Shown piece by piece: positions 17,026 to 32,910 of a stretch of DNA of 64,000 bases. Below the pieces are notes generated by a model, which worked only from the letters and a program-made list of their open reading frames with translations, was not told the origin of the DNA and did no database searches. Location: positions 15,718,426 through 15,782,425 of the forward strand of contig NC_059289.1 in assembly GCF_017591435.1 (NCBI RefSeq), in the 5' to 3' direction. How positions within the stretch are numbered: position 1 is the stretch's first letter; each line of letters begins with the position of its first letter. The position numbers and the translations under genes were made by a program. The DNA comes from Portunus trituberculatus (lineage: Eukaryota > Arthropoda > Malacostraca > Decapoda > Portunidae).

Positions 17026-17803
17026 CTCCTGTTAGCATTATTATCATCATCATCAGGAAAAAACACAAAAACTCCAATTATCCACACACACCTGATGCCT
17101 TACACTTTCTCCAACAACCTGTCCATCACACCACCAGCACAAAATCAACACACCAAATTACATTAAAAACACCAACACACGAACAGAAACACACCTACAG
17201 CAATCACCACCGAATTTAACACAACGCAACACACACACACACACACACACACACAACTACCAAAGCAAACCGAGAGTCGATCACAATATCACGAGAATTT
17301 TTACATCAAAGAGCAACAGAAATAGCGGCGGCGAAGTGGAACCTGCATGCTTTTATCTTCTCTTGACAACTGTGTTAGGTGAGCCGGGCTGGGCGGGAGG
17401 CTGGAGCATCTTGGTGGTGTGTGTTGTGATCCCCTCGCCCGCCCATGCATGAAACCTTCTAGTATTTTCCTCCTCTGATGACGATACGCGGTTGGAGGTG
17501 GGAGGGAAGAGAAAGAAGAGGAGGAGGAGGAGGAGAAAGAGGAGAAGTAAGGAGGTTTTGGATACCGCGCTGCCTGCCGTATGGTACATCTCCTCCTCCT
17601 CCTCCTCCTCCTCCTCCTCCTCCTCCTCCTCCTCCTCCTCCTCCTCCTCCTCCTCCTCCTCCTCCTCCTCCAAACAAAACAATGCTGTGTACTGCCTGAA
17701 AATATTGCCTCACCCATAAATAATAAGAGAGTGATACGTAGTTTTTGAAAAGAGTAAACAAAATGCGTACTGACGTAGTTTTTTTTTTGTATATTATGTA
17801 GTC
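17026..17803. other. Spacer with (TCC)n array
   Basis: A-rich and CA-rich DNA with (CA)n at about 17227-17254, then unique DNA, then a perfect (CTC)n array at 17590-17671. No gene is seen. Confidence 0.6.
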
Positions 17804-18342
<539 letters not shown>

Positions 18343-18560
18343 TATATCTTCCTCCTTTCTTCAATATGTCATTTCCATCGCTGTCATTAATTATGGCGTT
18401 TCCTTTCTTCTTTCAGTCTGCTTTTTTGTCCCCCCTCTCCTTTATCACTCCTCCCCCTCTTCCTCCCTCCATCAATTTCATCACCACCTTACTCTCTTAA
18501 ATTTGGCCGTAAAAATTAAGGGTAATGAAGACGAATGATATCCTCTTCTTTGGCCACCGG

Positions 18561-20433
<1,873 letters not shown>

Positions 20434-20766
20434 ACTGCTGAACCGTGGCCGCATGTTTGTATGGTCAGAGGCTCAGGCACGCTTGCTGTTGGGAGCACCG
20501 CCTCGCCGCTTCTCCACTGACGCTGAGGACAACACTGACGCTAAGGACAAAGGAGAGGAGCGCCACGAGGGTCACTTGTCCCGTCAAGACGATGTGGAGG
20601 TTGCTGAGGGCGGAGCAGAAAGAGAGTTATGGGTGGGAGATAAATTACTGGATCTCGGCGCCGGGGATGGGTACGTCACCCAGGTGCTGGAGCCCGGCGT
20701 GCGCCAAGTGTACGCCACGGAGACCTCCAGCGTCATGAGGAAGCGGCTGAGGGAGAGAGGCTACAG
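20434..20766 (+). CDS. METTL9: METTL9 exon with SAM-binding motif I
   Basis: Acceptor TTTCTTTCAG before 20434 and donor GTGAGG after 20766. It encodes LLNRGRMFVWS at the start and the glycine-rich LDLGAGDG at 20648-20671, followed by YATETSSVMRKRL. Between them lies a hydrophilic segment rich in D, E, K and R (about 20515-20635) that has no counterpart in the short linker of vertebrate METTL9. The exon starts with one base completing a codon and ends with two bases (AG). Confidence 0.93.
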
Positions 20767-22346
20767 GTGAGGTGGTAAAAAAGTATTGCGGGGAAGTAAG
20801 AGGCTTAAAGGACGGTGACAGTTGCGTGTGCGCCCACATGGTGGCGCGGTGAGCGCTATTCAGTTGTTTAAGGCGCAGGGGTACAGTAACAGCTAGGCTG
20901 AAATTGACTGAATCACTGACTGATTTAATGCAATGTGACAAAGAGAACATACAGGTCAGCAACTGGGATGAATAGTACCATTTCGAAACATAAATTTATG
21001 ATCTTGCATTATGTTTTGATACGAAGCAATGAACTCATGAAGTATCCAAGACGTTCACCAAAGAAAACAATCTTGAGGACTCTGCAGGGGCACCGCGGGT
21101 CACTGGTGGCGGAGCGTCGCCAGGCAGTGCGCCACCACCACCGCGTCATGGGTCGGCACGTAAAGAAACTCACTCTTTAACGACGAATAAAAGAAGGTGA
21201 AGTGATTCTCCCAGTCTTGCGTAACGACCAGGTGGCCTTTGAGTCTAGGTGTAGCTCGTTACCTGCCGCCCTCCCCGGAGGCCTCGAGGAAGCGACCAAG
21301 TTCTCCTGTATCCAGAAAAGAAGAACACAGGTGTAGGTTGGCCATTACCGTGAGTGTGAGGATTATAGAGCGCGAGGAGGCGGCCAGGTGCAGGCTAGGG
21401 AGAAGAATACAAGGGGCAGTAATGACGTCCCGTACAGCCTGGGGCGGGAGGGAGGCTGGCGTCGCCCCTCGCTTGTCTCCTCCGGTAGGGATCGAGAGGG
21501 AGCGGAGCCTGCACTTGCTCACACCAAGGATAGAATTACGATGCAAAGAAAAGACACGTAAGATGTACACTTGATAAACAAAATGTAGCATTATCAGCAA
21601 TGACGCTATTTTACCACAGTAACTTGGGTCTTATGTAAACACAATGTGGTAGTTTTTTGTTGATGTTTTCTTCAGTAAATGACCAACAGGTGAGCATCGC
21701 CGCCACAGGTGACATTACACACGTCCCTGCTTGCTGCCGTAGCCTGTGTGAACAATCGGAGCAGTGCTGGAGAAGTACAGCAACAGAGGCATGCAGTGTA
21801 TGTACGATCGCGCCAACCATGAAATACAATATCGTAAACTATTGATCCTAATGGTTTATGGCTTTGCAGTATGGGGTTTGAAGGCTGGAATCGAGCTGGT
21901 AATGCGGTTTAAAGGCTCACTGGAAGCCTGGGATATAGTTAAGGGCCTCCAGGCGGGGCTTAACGCTGTGGTTAACGAGACTGAGGTGAGGTTACGGCCA
22001 GCTTACCCTTCCCGGCCCTCGCTTATGACGCGGCGCAGAAGGACCTAAAGCGGTTTATGATTCGCTTAGACGGATTCACGCTGGCCTTTGGTGCAGTAAG
22101 TGGTGTCCAGGAAGGCTGAGGACGATCTCGGGGTTTTAGGACTCTGTTGGAGACTTCCGAGAGGTGTTAGAGGTGTTGAAGAGAAGTGGATAGGCGCTTA
22201 AAGTCCTGTACTGATGTTTTGTGGTCTTCTCCTTCCTTCATCTCGCTATCTTTTCTCATCGTGAGTTGTCGTGGGATTTTAATGAAACATCAGGAATTGT
22301 TGTAGATTTGTATGTGCCAGTACGTGTACTGTGGGAATGGGTGTTC

Positions 22347-22390
<44 letters not shown>

Positions 22391-22453
22391 TTTATTGATG
22401 TAGAACTGATCATTTCATCGCCATTGGTTTGATCCCAGCTGTCACCATAGTTA

Positions 22454-22549
<96 letters not shown>

Positions 22550-23734
22550 GTTACGCCACGTGCCTGTTTAGAATGATAACGTCTAACCTGAGAAAGTCCT
22601 TGAACAAACACAATTACTCTTGTCAGTTATCCTTTATTGTCGTGATTTACCGCAAACATCTCTAAGACCTTTACAATAAAACCTGGAGACCTTCCATTGG
22701 TGAGCCTGCGCTACCAAACAGCTTTCCAGACATTTAATAACCACCGTAATCTGCTTATCTGGGTCGGCAGGCGAGTCTGGGCCAATCAGGGACGTGCTCT
22801 GTGTCTGGCCTGCGCTTGCCCTGGTCTCGACCGCTCATTAGTCGAAATACGGCGCCTGGGAATCTAATTGGCTGGTTAATGAAGGCATTTCCTGAGGCGC
22901 GGTGGGGCGGCACGATAATCGCACTCCTTCATGACCTTATATCCGGTTCAGTAATGCGGCAAAAGTTTATGAATTCGCTTAAGTGAAATTAGACTGCTAT
23001 TACCCGCCGCCCCGCCAGGTTTTTTCCACAGCATTTACCCCAAAGTTTCGCTGGACTGGAGCTGGAAGCGTGTGGCATCTCTCCTCCCCCCTCTCCCCCT
23101 TCCCCCTCTTCCTCCCAGCGACGATGACCAATGGCGAGAAAGACGAGAAGGGGACAATATTGCTGGCGTTGGCGCAGGAAAATACATTATGATCTCCCTT
23201 AATATCTGCCACACGAGAAGATGCTGGAGGAAGGACTGCCGCCAGCAAACTTGGGGCGGCCGAGGGAGTCACGAGGGTCCTCAGGGAAGTGGCGGTGTGT
23301 GTGTTCCGTTTATTACTTACCCTGCTGCTGTATAGTACTCCAATTAGACCTTGTCACTGGTTGTCCTTGAGGGAATTGCCTTGTATATACTTGTATCGTC
23401 TACACACGTACAGACAGACATTCACGCTACATCCTCTATTAGTACGAAAAGTTTCCTGTGTTGAACAAACTAGGGATGAATTTCTCTTTAATTTGCCTTA
23501 TTGTACTTGTATCATTGTGAATTTTCCTGCGTCTACAGACAGACACTCAGACGCACTACACCCCCTCCGTCTAGTACAAAAGTTTTCTGTGCTAGACGAA
23601 GGAACCAGGCAGGATATCCTCTTCACGCAAACTGTGTTATGTTTCAGACACTTCCTTGGTTTGAGTTGTTGGTTTTCCTCCTCGCTATGCCTTCAGCGGG
23701 GAGGACAAGACTGCAGTGAACCCCTTAGACGAGG

Positions 23735-23778
<44 letters not shown>

Positions 23779-24096
23779 TTCACCACGAGTCGTCTGTTGG
23801 TCACCCAGCCAGCCTTCCCCATTACGAAGCAAGCTCAGAGCTCATAGACCGATCTTCGGGTAGGACTGAGACCACAACACACTTCACACACCGGGAAAGC
23901 GAGGCCACAACCCCTCGAGTTACATCCCGTAACTATTTACTGCTAGGTGAACAGGGGCTACACGTTAAGAGGCTTGCCCATTAGCCTCGCCGCCTTCCGG
24001 GATTCGAACCCGGACCCTCTCGGTTGTGAGCCGAGCGTGCTAACCACTACACTACGCAGTGTATGTGTGTGTGTGTGTAATTCACCTCGGTCGCCT

Positions 24097-24135
<39 letters not shown>

Positions 24136-24218
24136 GCTGGAGGAGGCTAAGAAAATGTCAGATATGTGTGAAGCAAAAATTATCGATAATTTGTTCCTTC
24201 TTATTTAATTTCTTTCCC

Positions 24219-24289
<71 letters not shown>

Positions 24290-24461
24290 CTCCTTTCCTC
24301 CGGCAGCCACGTAGCACCACAAAGCCGCCTCCCTGCCCCAAGAGACGCCAACTCCTTCGTGAGGTGGGTAGCAGGGCGCGGGCTGAGGTCTCAGAGGCAC
24401 GGCTCTCTCTGCCTCGCCATCTCGTCTCGTTAGCTACCATTAGAACACGTCTCGCCCGTCA

Positions 24462-24530
<69 letters not shown>

Positions 24531-26571
24531 CCTGGTGCAGTTCTTGCCAGAGTTAATGTTTACTTGGTGTGGTGTGTTGTGCCAGTCAGCAGTACAAAGA
24601 TCGCAAGGCTGTGGTGAATGATAGAAGACTTGTACTCAGATGCCTGTTTTTAGTTTGAATTAAGAGGGGAGAATAATGTTAAACAAAACAAAAAAAAAAA
24701 TTGTCCCGACTGCTGAGCACCGACGCAATCTGGTTAGGGCAATTTTCGGGTATTTCACGGCGGGTATTCATGTTCAGAATGCATAGAATGTTTGTGTATG
24801 TAGAGAGCATTAAGTTAAATGTCATATTAACTAAACTGGGCAGCGAAGGATGATTCCAGCTAGTGACTGACGAATGTCTCGGAAAGTGTTATCTCTTTTG
24901 TTGGTATTACTAATGATAACTAATCACTGAGAAATCCTTACTCCTTATAAAGCCATCTACAGCCTTTAAACATGAATAAGAATTGCAAAATATATTTCTA
25001 ATTTCTTTCATTCTTGTAGATGCTTCCAAAGATGTCAAGCATTACTTGTGTCGCAGTCATTTGTTTCGTATTGCAGTGAATGTGTTAAGTAGTGCGTTAC
25101 CTGCAAATTACTGTGACAAAGGCATATTGATATGGGAGGAAATTCTGATAATGTACACTTAATAATTGTCATTAAATGATAATGTATCATGAAAATGGTA
25201 TGCTAACTGTTGGCATTGCTATTATAAATATCTGCATATTTCCGTAAATCATTGCAAGAAAGCAAAACAAGAAACATCAAATTACATCGTGAAGATGTTT
25301 AGAGTCCCAGGTGTTGCCAACATACATGTATATACTGTAAGGGTGTCCCAAGTGCTGAGGGCACGCCAGCAGACACCAGTGGTCACCGCTAGGCACTGAC
25401 CACCCACCTTATGACATTTGATTTAGCATCAAAGGGAATCGCAAGTTCCCTTTGATGGGTGACTTGTGACACCACGTCGGCCCTTGCCATCTCTGGAGCC
25501 CTCGAGGGCTGGGATGGACGCTGGGGTGAAGCGATGAGGCGGGGAAGGGACGTCCACGAGGCTGAGAAAGTGAGAGAAGTGTCAAGTGCAATTGGAGTTA
25601 TTCTCTCGTTCTTAGACTGATTGACTGTACTTAGATAGAGAAAACTAGCGAGATAGTGTGTCATATTGTCAGTGAGCGAGATAACATCAGTGAAAGTGTA
25701 CTATAACCTGAGAATATGAGGAATTCATTGCAAGATTTCTTCCATTAGTACTTAGACAGATTAGCTGTTTATAAGTAGAAAAAAAAAGGAACGAGATGGC
25801 ACACGCGATGAGACATTGAAGGGGAAAGACCTTTGGGATGTAGAGAGAGTGAAGAATTGCTGGTGAAAAGATCATTCTTTCCATATTTAGTTTGAGTGAT
25901 CGTACTAATGAAGATGCTGGCAAGATAAAATGTCAAAACCATCATTGAAGTATTGAAGAATAGACATTACTTCAAGGATTAAATCTTGCATTCTATTATC
26001 GTCTTACGACCTAATCTGCATACCAAACCTCATCAGAAACAAACTTCTCGATTATTTCTTCAGTCATTATTTTTTTCAAAAGCAGACGGTGAAGGTTATG
26101 GCCTTATAGAAGAAGTATGGGTGGGATCTGGATCATAGAAGAATTAACAAGGTATTAGTCAAAGGCTATGGCGTTCATGGTTAAAAATGGTAAAAAGTCC
26201 CTCTGGAGACCGATATAGTAATGTTGATGGTGATGTCGGTGGAGATTATGATTATGGCGGTGGTGGTCTATTAGTGGCGGTTGGTTGCCATGCACGCAGA
26301 AAGGAACATGTGTTGGTTTTCCCGTGAAGTTGCCTTGTTTGGAAATATTACACACAAGGCCACAAATCTTAGTCGTTCCTCAGGACAAGTATTGATTTAG
26401 TGAGAAATATATGTTGCATAAGTTAAACAATTCATGAAATATGACGCAGTGGTGTTTGTCGACCCACGTTAACAATGATCGGTGTGGAGTGAGAGTGTGG
26501 GCTGTGCTGCAGGGCGTCATGTGGTGCGGCAGCGATCCTGCTACTTATAAGGGTGCGTTGTTTGTGTCCAG

Positions 26572-26610
<39 letters not shown>

Positions 26611-29417
26611 GGTGGGAGGGGAGGAAGTGTTGGCAATGTGTTGTCCACTCAGTAATGGTCGTGGATTTGCTTTTGTATCGTCTCTCACTTACTCTTAGTT
26701 GCTTGGCGTGTGTTTCTTGTATGTTGTTTGTGTATATTCTTTATTGTTACTGTACGTGTGTTGCAGTGTGAGGCGCGTTGCTTACCCCAAGCGTAACTGG
26801 TTATGGGTGAGCGCACCGTGCCCAGCCGGGTGGACGGCGGGCAACATATTCACCACTCAGGAGGAAAAAGTGAGCACAGGCTGTTAGTCGTTGGCATCCA
26901 CCGCCCCCCCCCCATTCACCGCCCCCTCACTGCTCCCCCCCGGAGGTCGCTTGGTACCTCACGCACGTTTCATAACTTTTATCCAAATCGCATTTCGTAT
27001 TTCATTTTACCCCCGAGTTCGGTAATTGAGCTTTATCACCGGCCACTCCTGGACGAGGCCACTCGACCATAATGGACTACGGGGCGCTCCAGGTACATGT
27101 AAAGATAGCGGGAATGAGTCCGCCCTGTTAAGAGTCCTAGAGGCATTACTCACTACCGTTATGGACTTTGTATTTCTGCGAACCCTCCGGCGTTGCATTA
27201 TTACTGTATTGAGATGAGGCTTGTTTTCGAAGAAGTGTGTAGCCGTTCACTACGATTGTGGCGCAGCTTCTCCATAAGGCAGGACTGGGGACTGACGTGC
27301 TGCCTCCTGCTGCCTCCGCGCGCTGCCCCCTCCTCTCCTGCCCCCACTGCCCGCCAAGCCCCGCCCTGGCCATTGACTTCCGCCACAGCCGCCAGAGGCC
27401 ACCACCTCCCTGCAACCAATTCCAAAATTTATGACTATTGTGAAGTTTTCGTCAATATATGGTTACATAATAGACGACGATATACGTACGACCATGATCA
27501 AATGAACTCTGTGCCGTAATGTGAGAGCCGGAGTACTTGCACCGCGGCAACGACCGCTACCATCGAGGTGAGCAACGGTCACCCGAATGCATCAGTGACG
27601 ATGAGGCAACATTAGCCCCATTTCCTTTGTTTCCTACTCGTTAGGCAAGTAGCGTAGCAGCCCAGCGTGCCGCGGGGAGGACGCCTACTTAGGGTTTTTC
27701 AAGGCAGACTTACTTATTGTCCCCACCTGAAGCGTTTCTTCGTCCTGGTGGTTAAATTCTTGGTGTATGAGAAAATAATTGGGAAGTCCTTTTGATTATA
27801 CTTAAGTTCAGGTTAACAACACTGTTCCATCGGTACAATGTACGACACGATGTACTGTTCCCCTGTTGATCAGGCTTGGTAGCTGTATTAGTGAACTTTA
27901 GTCATTTGTGCCCTGCGTAATTTAGGAGCATTTCTGCATCACTGTGGCTCAGTATACCATTGGCCCAGCCGGCCCAAAGATATCATAGGCAGCATTCTCG
28001 CCGCCTGAGCCACAAGCCTCACGCAACAACCCCACGCACCTTCGCACTCATCCGTCTCACCTGAACTCATCGGCATCCTCCTACTCCGCTGGAATTATTA
28101 ATAAGCGCATCGCCCAAACTTTAAGCTGGCATTGATGTGTATTGCCTCATGAATATAAATGATAAAGACGACGCCTTAACGCATGCAAGCACCTTCTCTC
28201 TCTCCCACCCGCCCCCTCCACCCTCATGGCCTGTCTGCCCCTCCGCCACCTTAAATTCGTTTTTATCATCCAAATTCGAAAATCAATAAGGTATTAAGAG
28301 AGCCAGGGTATCTCCTCTCCCCGATGCCACTTCGCGTTGGCCTGAGGGACATCAAGGAGGTGTGGTGTTCATGATACTTAGACGTGGAAGTCAGGTGAAG
28401 TCACTTAGTCACTTTTTATCTCAATCACCCTCCGCCCTTGTCTCCTGCCTTTGCGTGTCTCCCGTGTCCTTCAGTCCTGGCCATGAATGATGTGTTCTGT
28501 CTTCGCCTAAACAACCAGAACAAACCAACAAAGCACACAGGAACACTCGGCTAATGTTTAACTGTTGGAGTGTCCTTTTCTGAGGTTCTGTCGCGCCTTG
28601 CTGTAGGTGAACGTAAGACACACGATTATGCAAGTATACGAGAAGATAAAATAACGCACATGCAGACTAATGACTTCTTTTAAGCTCTTGGTTTTGCTCA
28701 GTAACTTCTCTTGTAGTGGTAACTCGAGATTGTAATAGTACCCCTCACATTGTCGTCTCGTGACCCTCTTAGTACGCTCACAGAAAACGTGTCCCCATCC
28801 CGCCGCAAGGGGATACTAATGAATGGAACAGGAAGTTAAAAGGGCGAAGTGGGAAGCTATATCATGTTTGTCTTTTAGTGTACGTGAGGTGACAGCAAAC
28901 ACAGACTCGGAGGAAACAATAGATCGGTGAGAGGAATAGATCACGCCAGTCTTCATCTCCCTCCCGCCACATTGACTCCCTTGAGGTATCTTATTTCCCT
29001 CAGGGTCCTGGACGCCTGGGAATGGGCTCAAGAATCAGGAGAAATAGAGTACGATGTGGTAACGTGCCTGAATCTCCTGGACCGCTGCGACACTCCCCGC
29101 TCCCTCCTGCGAGAGATTCACGCTAAGCTTACCCCTAGCGGCACTCTGGTGGTGGCCCTCGTCTTGCCCTTCAACCCTTACGTGGAAACAGGTGAGCTTC
29201 ATATTTGTTAAGCGATGTTCATGACGGTGAGATGGATGTCGGTTATTAATTAGATCGTTGTGTGTTGGTTTTGTTACTGAATCTAGTCATGGTTTAGGTT
29301 AGCTTTCATTGGATAGAACATGTATTTGTTGGATCATTTTTATTTATCCATTTGAAGTACTTTTCCTTCTTTATCTATCTATCTATCATTTTATTTATCT
29401 ATCTCTTTATCTATCTT

Positions 29418-29462
<45 letters not shown>

Positions 29463-30142
29463 TTATGCACTTGTTTTACGGATTATTGCATTTGGTCTTG
29501 ACGTTCTCACCCGTCCGAGATCCATTCCTCTGGTGTTATACTTCACAAGATCCTTCCTCATCACTATACAGCTGCTTTACTGTACTCCAACCATGCCCCT
29601 TGAATAAACATAATGGAACAACCATGCAGTAGTGATGTGACTTGATAAGGATGTCTCTGCAATCTAATGTCTAAGTTCTCATATTTAGTCGAATGATTAT
29701 ATGTTGTTGTAGAAGATCTTGGCACAGACTCACTGCCGAGAAGTAGCTACCGTAAAACCGAGATTTTTAATGTTTCTTTTTTTCTGACATATGTGCTACT
29801 GCTTCACAAAGACGAAAAGATAAACAAACAAAGCGAGGAAAGAAACTGACATTTTTTGTGTTCCCAGGGACAGCAGATAACCTTCCTTCAGAGGAGCTTG
29901 GTATTGCTGGCTCAACACTGGAGGAGCAAGTCAACTGTCTGGCTACCCATGTGTTCCCCAGTCTCGGCTACACCCTGACACGCTGGTCTCGTCTCCCCTA
30001 CCTGTGTGAGGGTGACCTGGACCAGGCCTTCTACTGGCTCTCTGATGTGGTTCTGGTCTTCAGAAAGACTGGTCTGTATGACGAGACGGATGAAGAAGAG
30101 GAGTTTTCTGATGCACTAGAGAATATCAAGGTTGAGCTGTGA
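20434..30142 (+). CDS. METTL9: METTL9 (DREV-family protein-histidine methyltransferase), 3' three exons
   Basis: Three coding exons join in phase: 20434-20766, 29004-29191 and 29868-30142 (stop TGA at 30140-30142). All have AG/GT borders. The product of about 264 codons has the DREV/METTL9 hallmarks in order: MFVWSEAQARLL, SAM-binding LDLGAGDG, YATE, NLLDRCD, LALVLPF-like VALVLPFNPYVE, and RLPYLCEGD. METTL9 proteins of this family methylate histidine in His-x-His motifs and act at endomembranes (established knowledge for mammals). Exon 1 here begins mid-codon after a T-rich acceptor, so at least one 5' exon (signal/N-terminal region, roughly 80-100 residues by comparison with the human length) is missing from what I can identify; it may lie upstream of the window. 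Oddities: an insertion of about 45 charged residues just before the SAM motif and an acidic C-terminal tail. No frameshift was seen. Confidence 0.93.
22351..22547. repeat. (GA)n and (CA)n microsatellites
   Basis: (GA)n at about 22351-22388 and (CA)n at 22455-22547 within the METTL9 intron. Confidence 0.96.
23738..24062 (-). mobile_element. tRNA-Val-like SINE with (CA)n tail
   Basis: Reading the minus strand from about 24062: an A-box region (TAGTGGTTAGCACG), an anticodon arm with stem CTCGG/CCGAG and loop CTCACAA (anticodon CAC, valine), and a T arm with the B box GGTTCGAATCC at about 24000-24010. The acceptor stem does not pair properly and a body of about 210 bp follows, ending in a (CA)n tail at 23738-23777. 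It is therefore a SINE derived from a valine tRNA and not a tRNA gene. It lies in the METTL9 intron, antisense to the gene. Confidence 0.85.
24063..24135 (-). mobile_element. 3' tail fragment of the same SINE family
   Basis: On the minus strand, CAGGCGACCGAGGTGAATTA runs into (CA)n at about 24066-24080. It matches the 3' end of the adjacent SINE (ACGACTCGTGGTGAATCA plus CA repeats). A second, 5'-lost copy therefore abuts the first head to tail; a further (TG)n lies at about 24102-24134. Confidence 0.65.
24227..24528. repeat. (CT)n and (CA)n microsatellites
   Basis: (CT)n at about 24227-24286 and (CA)n at about 24468-24528, within the METTL9 intron. Confidence 0.95.
29004..29191 (+). CDS. METTL9: METTL9 exon with NLLDRCD motif
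   Basis: Acceptor TTTCCCTCAG and donor GTGAGC. The first base completes the arginine codon left open by the previous exon (AG|G), giving YRVLDAWEW across the join, which parallels YRVL in the vertebrate protein. It encodes YDVVTCLNLLDRCD (NLLDRCD at 29071-29091) and VALVLPFNPYVETG, the family's post-motif region. Confidence 0.95.
29192..29867. other. METTL9 last intron
   Basis: Bordered by GTGAGC and TTCCCAG. It contains an (ATCT)n array at about 29367-29464. Nothing else is assignable. Confidence 0.8.
29868..30142 (+). CDS. METTL9: METTL9 terminal exon
   Basis: Acceptor GTGTTCCCAG. The join completes a glycine codon (G|GG). It encodes LEEQVNCLATHVFPSLGY, SRLPYLCEGDL and DVVLVFRK, all expected for the DREV C-terminus. 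After VFRK the reading frame continues for about 27 residues, rich in D and E, before TGA; the human protein stops at about the VFVLKPV position, so this acidic tail is an extension. Confidence 0.95.
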
Positions 30143-30191
30143 TGGGTATATTTGATACAATGTGTACTACTACAATAATACTTGTTTCTTT

Positions 30192-30197
30192 AATAAA
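30192..30197 (+). terminator. METTL9 polyadenylation signal
   Basis: AATAAA 50 bp after the METTL9 stop codon, followed by T-rich DNA. It implies a very short 3' UTR. Confidence 0.75.
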
Positions 30198-30231
30198 AAA
30201 ATCTGAATTGTAATATTTGTTTCTTATCTCT

Positions 30232-30292
<61 letters not shown>

Positions 30293-31120
30293 CTTATGAA
30301 CAGATGCACATACACATATGCATACAAAAATGCACGAGGACAAATACGTAAACAAATATGTAATCAATTGTTAACTTTTTCATAACTAACTAATAATTGA
30401 CGAGTGTTTGCTATGAACTGCAGCTTTTCATTATTGCGCATGTTCATCACGGTATGAAGCAGCATGCATGAAGCCACGAACCTTCCCCGTCCATTAGAGC
30501 ACCAAGCACTGAAGCTCCACCACCGTCCTGCCGCCCTGCTGACTGGAGTGCTGCTCCACTAAGGAACTTTCTTGTGCTCCACCGAAGACGCTTGCTTTCC
30601 ACTGTAAGGCCGTAAGTATACTGTACACGTAGCACCGTATAGATGTTTTGAGCTAAATGTTCCAGAACGATCTACCTAAAACATTACGTGTAGTCAGCCC
30701 CATACTTGGGGAAGCACACTTCATATTCTTTTTAACTGTTGCGGCATGACAGCTTAAGTTATTGTAACAGGCAAACGTCATTGATCAGAAGTCGTTATGT
30801 ATAAATTAAGCAATATCTCTTCCCAATCCGATTTCATGTCCACCTCGTGCACCATCTCCACTTCCATGTTGTTTTGGCTGCGAATGTTTCATGTCGCCAT
30901 GTAATTAACAAAAAATATGTTTTGGTGTCCTATATCGATAACGAAGGCAATTGTAATCATAAATCTAAGATAAACTTGCAAGAATTTGCAGCACTGATAA
31001 TAAGACAAGGTGTTGTAATGATAGTTAGCCCACCCACTCATCGTGGCGCCTATGTGACGTTTAACTATGACCAGAGTGTAATCACCTATCCAACCAGCAG
31101 TTCTATCTTTTTGTCACACA

Positions 31121-31161
<41 letters not shown>

Positions 31162-32016
31162 ACACACACACACACATACACACACACTTCGAAGCTTAGA
31201 GTGGTTACTTAGTTCTACTCTCATCCACCTCCCAGCACCGTAACGAACTTGGCCGGGTCACACATTCACTTATCAAGTCACGCACGGCTACATTACAAAG
31301 TAAAATCACTAGTTAGCAAAGTAAATGTAACGTAATGCGTGGTAATGTAAGTGTATGGGCATACTTGGAAGAATCTGGAGTGCCGCTGGGGAACCTGGGC
31401 ATGCTTGAAGGTCCACGATATTTTCATGATGTCAGATGCTGTCGATGTTTCGTTTAAGGTATTAGTTAGTCAAACATCATATCAAATCATATATCTGGAA
31501 GCCCATGTAGCCAATAGGTTTCACCTCATACGCATAGATGTACGAGCCATGGGGGCTGGGGTAACAGCAGCCCCCGTAAGTTTCGGCGAGATACAAATAT
31601 TTCGGCAGAGTAGCCAATGCCGGTCCGTGAGTGTCTTTTCTTTTCATATATGAAATTTTACTTTTCCGTTAAGAAACGAAACGAAATGCTAAAACTGCCC
31701 TTTTCTATATTCTTATCAAAATTCCTTAGTTCTTGCTCTTTGTAAGTAAACAAACGGCCAGTGTTGGCAGGCTGAGCTGGATGTTCGTATCTATACCGCC
31801 CGTACGTAAATTATATAATGGTGAACAGGCTCATAAAATGTAACCTATCTAGGACAGGAGAACAGGTAGGCCACACACTATGCGTCTATCAGTGTGCGCG
31901 TTTTAAAAGTAACTAGACAAATTTGATATAGAGACAGGACAAAGTACGCTTTAGCTCGGACCCTGTAGCTGCAATATAACTAGGTAAATACAACAAGGTA
32001 TTGGCGCGCTGGCGCG

Positions 32017-32389
<373 letters not shown>

Positions 32390-32831
32390 AGTATACTCTG
32401 GTCAACTCGTGCATTCAACAGCTAATACAGAGGCTACTTTTACGCCCTGGGCGAAACCCTCCACCGGACGCCCTCCCCTCCCCACCCAAACCCAAACAAA
32501 AATTCAAAGCTAAACCCACAGCCAAACCCCAGTATGCACGACGCAGCAGCAAGTTGACGTGATGGTAGGGGCGTCCAAGCGACCACTCCTTTAACTTAAC
32601 CTGGAAATTAACGGTTTAATTGTAGAAAACTGGGGATTTTTTTTTTTTTTTATTTATTGCGCCCTGTGACGTCACCCACTTTCCCGTAGCAAAAACCGTC
32701 CCTGGTACTATAGTTTGGAATAAGCCTCCTAACCATAGTGTTATTGTATTTGACCAATTTTAAGAGGGTCATCTCGGTATTCGGATCTTTCTTGCCATTG
32801 TTTAAAAAAGAATCGATGCTGGTTACACAGA

Positions 32832-32834
<3 letters not shown>

Positions 32835-32904
<70 letters not shown>
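32835..32904. repeat. (TC)n microsatellite
   Basis: Perfect array of about 70 bp. Confidence 0.97.

Positions 32905-32910
<6 letters not shown>

Larger units (their letters stand above)
20767..29003. other. METTL9 intron of 8.2 kb
   Basis: Bordered by GTGAGG and CCCTCAG. It contains (GA)n at about 22351-22388, (CA)n at 22455-22547, a minus-strand tRNA-Val-like SINE at about 23778-24062, (CT)n at about 24227-24286, (CA)n at about 24468-24528 and (TG)n at about 26572-26607. Unique GC-rich islands at about 22770-22990, 26770-27160 and 28080-28300 carry CCAAT, GGGCGG or TTAAT motifs and may be regulatory. No additional conserved METTL9 exon was found in it. Confidence 0.7.

Noticed and set aside
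23985..24062. Functional tRNA-Val gene on the minus strand
   Set aside because: The anticodon and T arms look good, but the acceptor stem does not pair and a SINE body with a CA tail follows.
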